Shown piece by piece: positions 60,803-64,000 of a stretch of DNA of 64,000 nt. The stretch covers positions 744,001 to 808,000 of the forward strand of contig NZ_CP026951.1 of assembly GCF_003065485.1 (NCBI RefSeq), in the 5' to 3' direction. The notes under the pieces are model-generated. The model did no database searches. It was not told the DNA's origin and saw only the letters and a program-made list of their open reading frames with translations. Each line of letters begins with the position of its first letter. Within the stretch, counting starts at the first letter, position 1. The DNA is from Salinibacterium hongtaonis. Its GTDB lineage: Bacteria > Actinomycetota > Actinomycetes > Actinomycetales > Microbacteriaceae. A program made the translations under genes and the position numbers.

Positions 60803-62233
60803 GTGACCGCCAACCCTCTTGCCCCCGACTGGCTTGCCGAGCCGGCCGATGCCAATGAGCTCGTGCGCGAGGTCTGGGCTCGTTCGGTCGAGCGGGCCGC
60901 CGATGGTGTCATTGAGGTCGGGGGAGTCTCCGCTACCGAGCTTGCCGCCCGTTACGGCACCCCTCTCTATGTAATGGACGAGGCGGATGTCCGGTCGCGC
61001 GCCCGCGAGACTCGCGAGGCATTCGACCGCGAGTTCGCGGCTATCGGCAGCGCAGCCAAGGTCTACTACGCGGGCAAGGCGTTTTTGTCGGCGGAGGTGG
61101 CTCGCTGGGTCACGGAGGAGGGCCTCTACATCGATGTCGCGTCGGGGGGCGAGCTTGCCGTCGCCCTGGCGGCGGGAGTGGATGCTGCGCGCATCGGCCT
61201 GCACGGCAACAATAAGTCCGTGGCCGAGATCGATCGCGCTGTCGGCTCCGGCATCGGCGTCATTGTGATCGACAGCGTCGAGGAGGTCGGCAGAGTCGCC
61301 GAGGCGGCCTCGCGCCACGATGTGCGGCAAAAGGTGAGACTGCGCGTTAACAGCGGAGTGCACGCGAGCACCCACGAGTATCTGGCCACCGCCCGCGAGG
61401 ACCAAAAGTTCGGCATCACGCTTGCGGATGCCGCGTCGATCGTCGAACTGATTCGGTCGCACGAGTCGCTCGAGTTCATCGGGCTTCACGCCCACATCGG
61501 CTCCCAAATCTTTGGCTCCGATGGCTTCGGCGAATCGGCTCGACGTCTCATGACGCTGCAGGCCCAGCTCCTTGAGGGCGGTCCCGTTCCCGAGCTCAAC
61601 CTCGGCGGCGGTTTCGGCATCGCCTATACGAGCGTCGACCACGCTATGCCGATCGACGAGATCGCCTCTGCGCTGGCCTCCATCGTCGCTGCAGAATCCG
61701 CTCGCCTCGGCATCCCGGTTCCCGTCATTGCGGTGGAACCTGGCCGTTCGATCATCGGCCCATCTACCTTCACCCTGTACGAGGTCGGAACGATCAAAGA
61801 TGTTTCGGTCGCGCTGGGCGACGACGAGTCGGCGACGGCCGTGCGCAAGTACGTGAGTGTCGACGGTGGCATGAGCGACAATCTTCGCCCGGCGCTCTAT
61901 GGGGCTGATTACACCGTGCGCATCGCGAGCCGAACATCCGATGCCGACCCCGCGCTCGTGCGCGTCGCCGGCAAGCACTGCGAGAGCGGCGACATCGTCG
62001 TCCACGCCGACTACCTGCCCGCCGATGTGCGCTCGGGCGACCTGCTCGCGGTTCCCGCGACGGGCGCCTACTGCTGGGCGCTCTCCAGCAACTACAACTA
62101 TCTCGCCCGTCCCGCGGTTGTCGCCGTGCGCGACGGGCAGTCCCGCATCATCGTTCGAGGCGAGACCGAGGCCGACCTGCTGTCGCGGGATGCTGGCCTC
62201 ACCACTGCAGAGCAGAGAAACGGAAATCTATGA
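60803..62233 (+). CDS. lysA: Diaminopimelate decarboxylase
   Basis: A 476-residue PLP enzyme giving lysine from meso-diaminopimelate. TIM-barrel motifs: KVYYAGKAFLS with the Schiff-base Lys, IDVASGGELAVAL, GLHAHIGSQIF with His, LNLGGGFGIAYTS, and EPGRSI; the C-terminal barrel has GKHCESGDIV with the catalytic Cys and TGAYCWALSSNYN. The frame is open to 60671 through the DUF2993 gene, but GTG 60803 has GAGG at 60794-60797. Its stop overlaps the hom start. Confidence 0.96.
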   Translation: MTANPLAPDWLAEPADANELVREVWARSVERAADGVIEVGGVSATELAARYGTPLYVMDEADVRSRARETREAFDREFAAIGSAAKVYYAGKAFLSAEVARWVTEEGLYIDVASGGELAVALAAGVDAARIGLHGNNKSVAEIDRAVGSGIGVIVIDSVEEVGRVAEAASRHDVRQKVRLRVNSGVHASTHEYLATAREDQKFGITLADAASIVELIRSHESLEFIGLHAHIGSQIFGSDGFGESARRLMTLQAQLLEGGPVPELNLGGGFGIAYTSVDHAMPIDEIASALASIVAAESARLGIPVPVIAVEPGRSIIGPSTFTLYEVGTIKDVSVALGDDESATAVRKYVSVDGGMSDNLRPALYGADYTVRIASRTSDADPALVRVAGKHCESGDIVVHADYLPADVRSGDLLAVPATGAYCWALSSNYNYLARPAVVAVRDGQSRIIVRGETEADLLSRDAGLTTAEQRNGNL

Positions 62234-63549
62234 TCGAGTACCGCAATCTCCGAGTCGCCCTCCTGGGCGCAGGATCGGTGGGTGCGCAGGTTGTCGCCCA
62301 GTTGCAGAAGCACGGCGATGAGCTCGCGAGCCGCGTTGGTGCGGGCCTTGAGCTCGTCGGAGTAGCTGTTCGGGACATCGACGCCCCGCGCACGGCCGAG
62401 ATCCCGCGCGAGCTGCTGACCACCGATGCTGAGTCCCTCATTCTGGGCGCCGACATCGTGATCGAGCTCATTGGAGGCATCGAGCCTGCCCGCACGCTCA
62501 TCATGCAGGCGCTCACCTCGGGGGCCGATGTGGTCACCGCCAACAAGGCGCTCATCGCCACCCACGGGCCAGAACTGTTCGCAATGGCGGAGCAGGTCGG
62601 CGCTCAGCTCTATTACGAGGCCGCCGTCGCCGGCGCCATCCCCATCATCCGCCCCCTGCGCGACAGCCTCGCGGGCGACCATGTTCAGCGCATCCTGGGA
62701 ATCGTCAACGGAACCACCAACTTCATCCTTGATCGCATGGACACCGAGGGGCAGAGCCTCGAGGATGCTCTGGCGACGGCCACCGAGCTCGGCTATGCCG
62801 AGGCGGACCCCACGGCCGACATCGAGGCATATGACGCGGCCCAGAAGGCCGCGATCTTGGCAAGCCTCGCGTTTCACACGACCGTTCCCATCGAGAGCGT
62901 CTACCGCGAGGGCATCACAGCCATCACGGCGGCGCAGGTTGAGGCCGCCCGCTCCGCCGGCTACGTCATCAAGCTGCTCGCCATCTGCGAGCGAGTTACC
63001 GATGCCGAGGGCATCGACGGTGTCAGCGCGCGGGTCTATCCGGCGCTGGTTCCCCGAACTCACCCGCTCGCCGCTGTGCACGGTGCCAAGAACGCCGTCT
63101 TCGTCGAGGCCGAGGCCGCAGGCGACCTCATGTTCTATGGCGCAGGAGCTGGCGGAATCGAGACAGCATCCGCTGTTCTGGGCGACCTCGTGTCTGCTGC
63201 TCGTCGCCACGTCGTTGGCGGCCCCGGCGTAGCCGAGTCAACCAACTCGGATCTGCCTATCCTGCCCATCGGCAGCGTCACGACCCGCTACCACATCACC
63301 CTTTTGGTCAACGACCGCACGGGTGTGCTCGCCACGATCGCCGCACTGTTCAGCGACCACGGCGTCTCGGTTGAAACGGTTGTGCAGACCGTTGGTGCGC
63401 CGAGTGACGATGGCACCCCCGCCCCCGCTACCCTGGTGATTGGCACTCACGAGGCGTCGGAAGCGGCTCTCGCCGCAACCGTTACCGCCCTGTCGAGCAT
63501 CGACACCGTGAGATCAGTCACCTCAGTCCTCCGAGTAGAAGGTTCCTAA
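62230..63549 (+). CDS. hom: Homoserine dehydrogenase
   Basis: A 439-residue enzyme that reduces aspartate semialdehyde to homoserine. The NAD(P) site is [14 protein letters not shown], then [10 protein letters not shown], the catalytic [13 protein letters not shown] and the Lys/Asp pocket in [23 protein letters not shown]-terminal ACT domain ([26 protein letters not shown]) indicates feedback by threonine. ATGA overlap with lysA and TAATG overlap with thrC show one translation-coupled unit. Its product also feeds metX. Confidence 0.96.
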   Translation: MIEYRNLRVALLGAGSVGAQVVAQLQKHGDELASRVGAGLELVGVAVRDIDAPRTAEIPRELLTTDAESLILGADIVIELIGGIEPARTLIMQALTSGADVVTANKALIATHGPELFAMAEQVGAQLYYEAAVAGAIPIIRPLRDSLAGDHVQRILGIVNGTTNFILDRMDTEGQSLEDALATATELGYAEADPTADIEAYDAAQKAAILASLAFHTTVPIESVYREGITAITAAQVEAARSAGYVIKLLAICERVTDAEGIDGVSARVYPALVPRTHPLAAVHGAKNAVFVEAEAAGDLMFYGAGAGGIETASAVLGDLVSAARRHVVGGPGVAESTNSDLPILPIGSVTTRYHITLLVNDRTGVLATIAALFSDHGVSVETVVQTVGAPSDDGTPAPATLVIGTHEASEAALAATVTALSSIDTVRSVTSVLRVEGS

Positions 63550-64000
63550 TGGCCCACCAGTGGCGCGGGGTTCTCCGCGAGTATGCAGACCGTCTCGACG
63601 TAACGGATGCGACGCCCATCATTACCCTCGGCGAGGGTGGCACCCCCCTCCTCCCCGCTCCCGCTCTCTCCGCTCGCACTGGCGCGAAGGTCTGGGTCAA
63701 GTACGAGGGAATGAACCCGACCGGCTCCTTCAAGGACCGCGGCATGACGATGGCCGTCTCCAAGGCTGTTGAGGCCGGAGCTAAGGCAGTCATCTGCGCG
63801 TCGACCGGCAACACCTCGGCGTCGGCCGCGGCGTATGCAACGCACGCCGGCATCACCGCCGCCGTACTCGTGCCAGAAGGCAAGATCGCCATGGGCAAGC
63901 TTGCCCAGGCAATCGCCCACAACGCGCAGCTCTTGCAGGTGCAGGGCAACTTCGATGACTGCCTCGACATCGCCCGCGACCTCGCCGCCAACTACCCGGT
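63549..64000 (+). CDS. thrC: Threonine synthase, N-terminal part (cut by window end)
   Basis: The first 150 residues are visible. They start [16 protein letters not shown], then [12 protein letters not shown], the PLP Lys in [15 protein letters not shown] and the phosphate loop [14 protein letters not shown]. These are the class II threonine synthase patterns that convert O-phosphohomoserine to threonine. ATG 63549 overlaps the hom stop by one base. The C-terminus lies outside the window. Confidence 0.95.
   Translation, partial: MAHQWRGVLREYADRLDVTDATPIITLGEGGTPLLPAPALSARTGAKVWVKYEGMNPTGSFKDRGMTMAVSKAVEAGAKAVICASTGNTSASAAAYATHAGITAAVLVPEGKIAMGKLAQAIAHNAQLLQVQGNFDDCLDIARDLAANYP

Noticed and set aside
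1-64000. CRISPR array, insertion sequence, prophage or integrase
   Set aside because: No regular repeat-spacer series and no transposase, integrase or phage gene was found on either strand. The tmRNA and tRNA-Arg 3' ends, common integration sites, carry no mobile genes.

Overview
The window is high-GC, densely coded chromosomal DNA with frequent GTG/TTG starts and overlapping stop/start codons. Gene content points to an actinobacterium, most likely a member of the Microbacteriaceae (inference). The supporting genes are a fused E2-E1 2-oxoglutarate dehydrogenase (kgd), a GuaB1-type protein, a SigH/RsrA redox sigma/anti-sigma pair, a GTP-type PEP carboxykinase, a RamB-type regulator, an HspR-type HAIR operator and a tmRNA tag ending ALAA. 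No insertion sequence, prophage, CRISPR array or plasmid gene was found.

Layout. 1-1485: end of ftsX, smpB and ssrA (trans-translation). 1598-10495: an MFS exporter, a PLP decarboxylase, a YigZ protein, a MarR regulator sandwiched between two 14-TM DHA2 exporters with visible operators, and a further DHA2 exporter. 10479-14911: aroA-rsgA-hisN operon on the minus strand, then sigH-rsrA, closed by a bidirectional terminator. 14912-22714: kgd, guaB1 and two CBS/DUF21 membrane proteins. 22766-25985: an old yellow enzyme, NAD(P)HX dehydratase and a GT87-like membrane protein. 25982-32450: methionine genes metY and metX followed, with overlapping stop/start codons, by two NarL-type response regulators, one intact histidine kinase and one apparently degenerate kinase-like membrane protein. 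32569-38221: acyltransferase, SDR, MFS, phosphoribosyltransferase, ung, GNAT and a small unknown. 38292-45943: GntR/ABC operon, amidase, lipoprotein, HEXXH-motif protein, MshA-like glycosyltransferase, arginase-family protein and PspA. 46033-49437: SigE-type ECF sigma with a single-TM partner, and pckG. 49567-53947: RamB-like regulator, a ClpC-like unfoldase behind a HAIR operator, and a DUF4287 protein. 54000-57578: a RimK ligase fused to an RCK_C domain, divergent from a RimB-type protease, then an inverted repeat, a Trp-rich unknown, PspC and tRNA-Arg(CCG). 57652-64000: lipoprotein, argS, LmeA/DUF2993, lysA, hom and the start of thrC.

How the genes work together. The right end is an aspartate-family amino-acid block (lysA, hom, thrC) linked to argS, and metX/metY use homoserine from the same pathway. 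Several stress circuits sit side by side: trans-translation, SigH/RsrA, HspR/Clp and PspA/PspC. The observations I rate highest are a possible arginine-rich leader peptide with alternative hairpins before lysA, the two-kinase/two-regulator signalling unit overlapping metX, the HAIR-controlled ClpC-like gene, a pspA terminator that overlaps the first codons of the arginase-family gene, and the RimK-RCK_C/RimB pair. All positions and motifs were read by eye. No database search was run.
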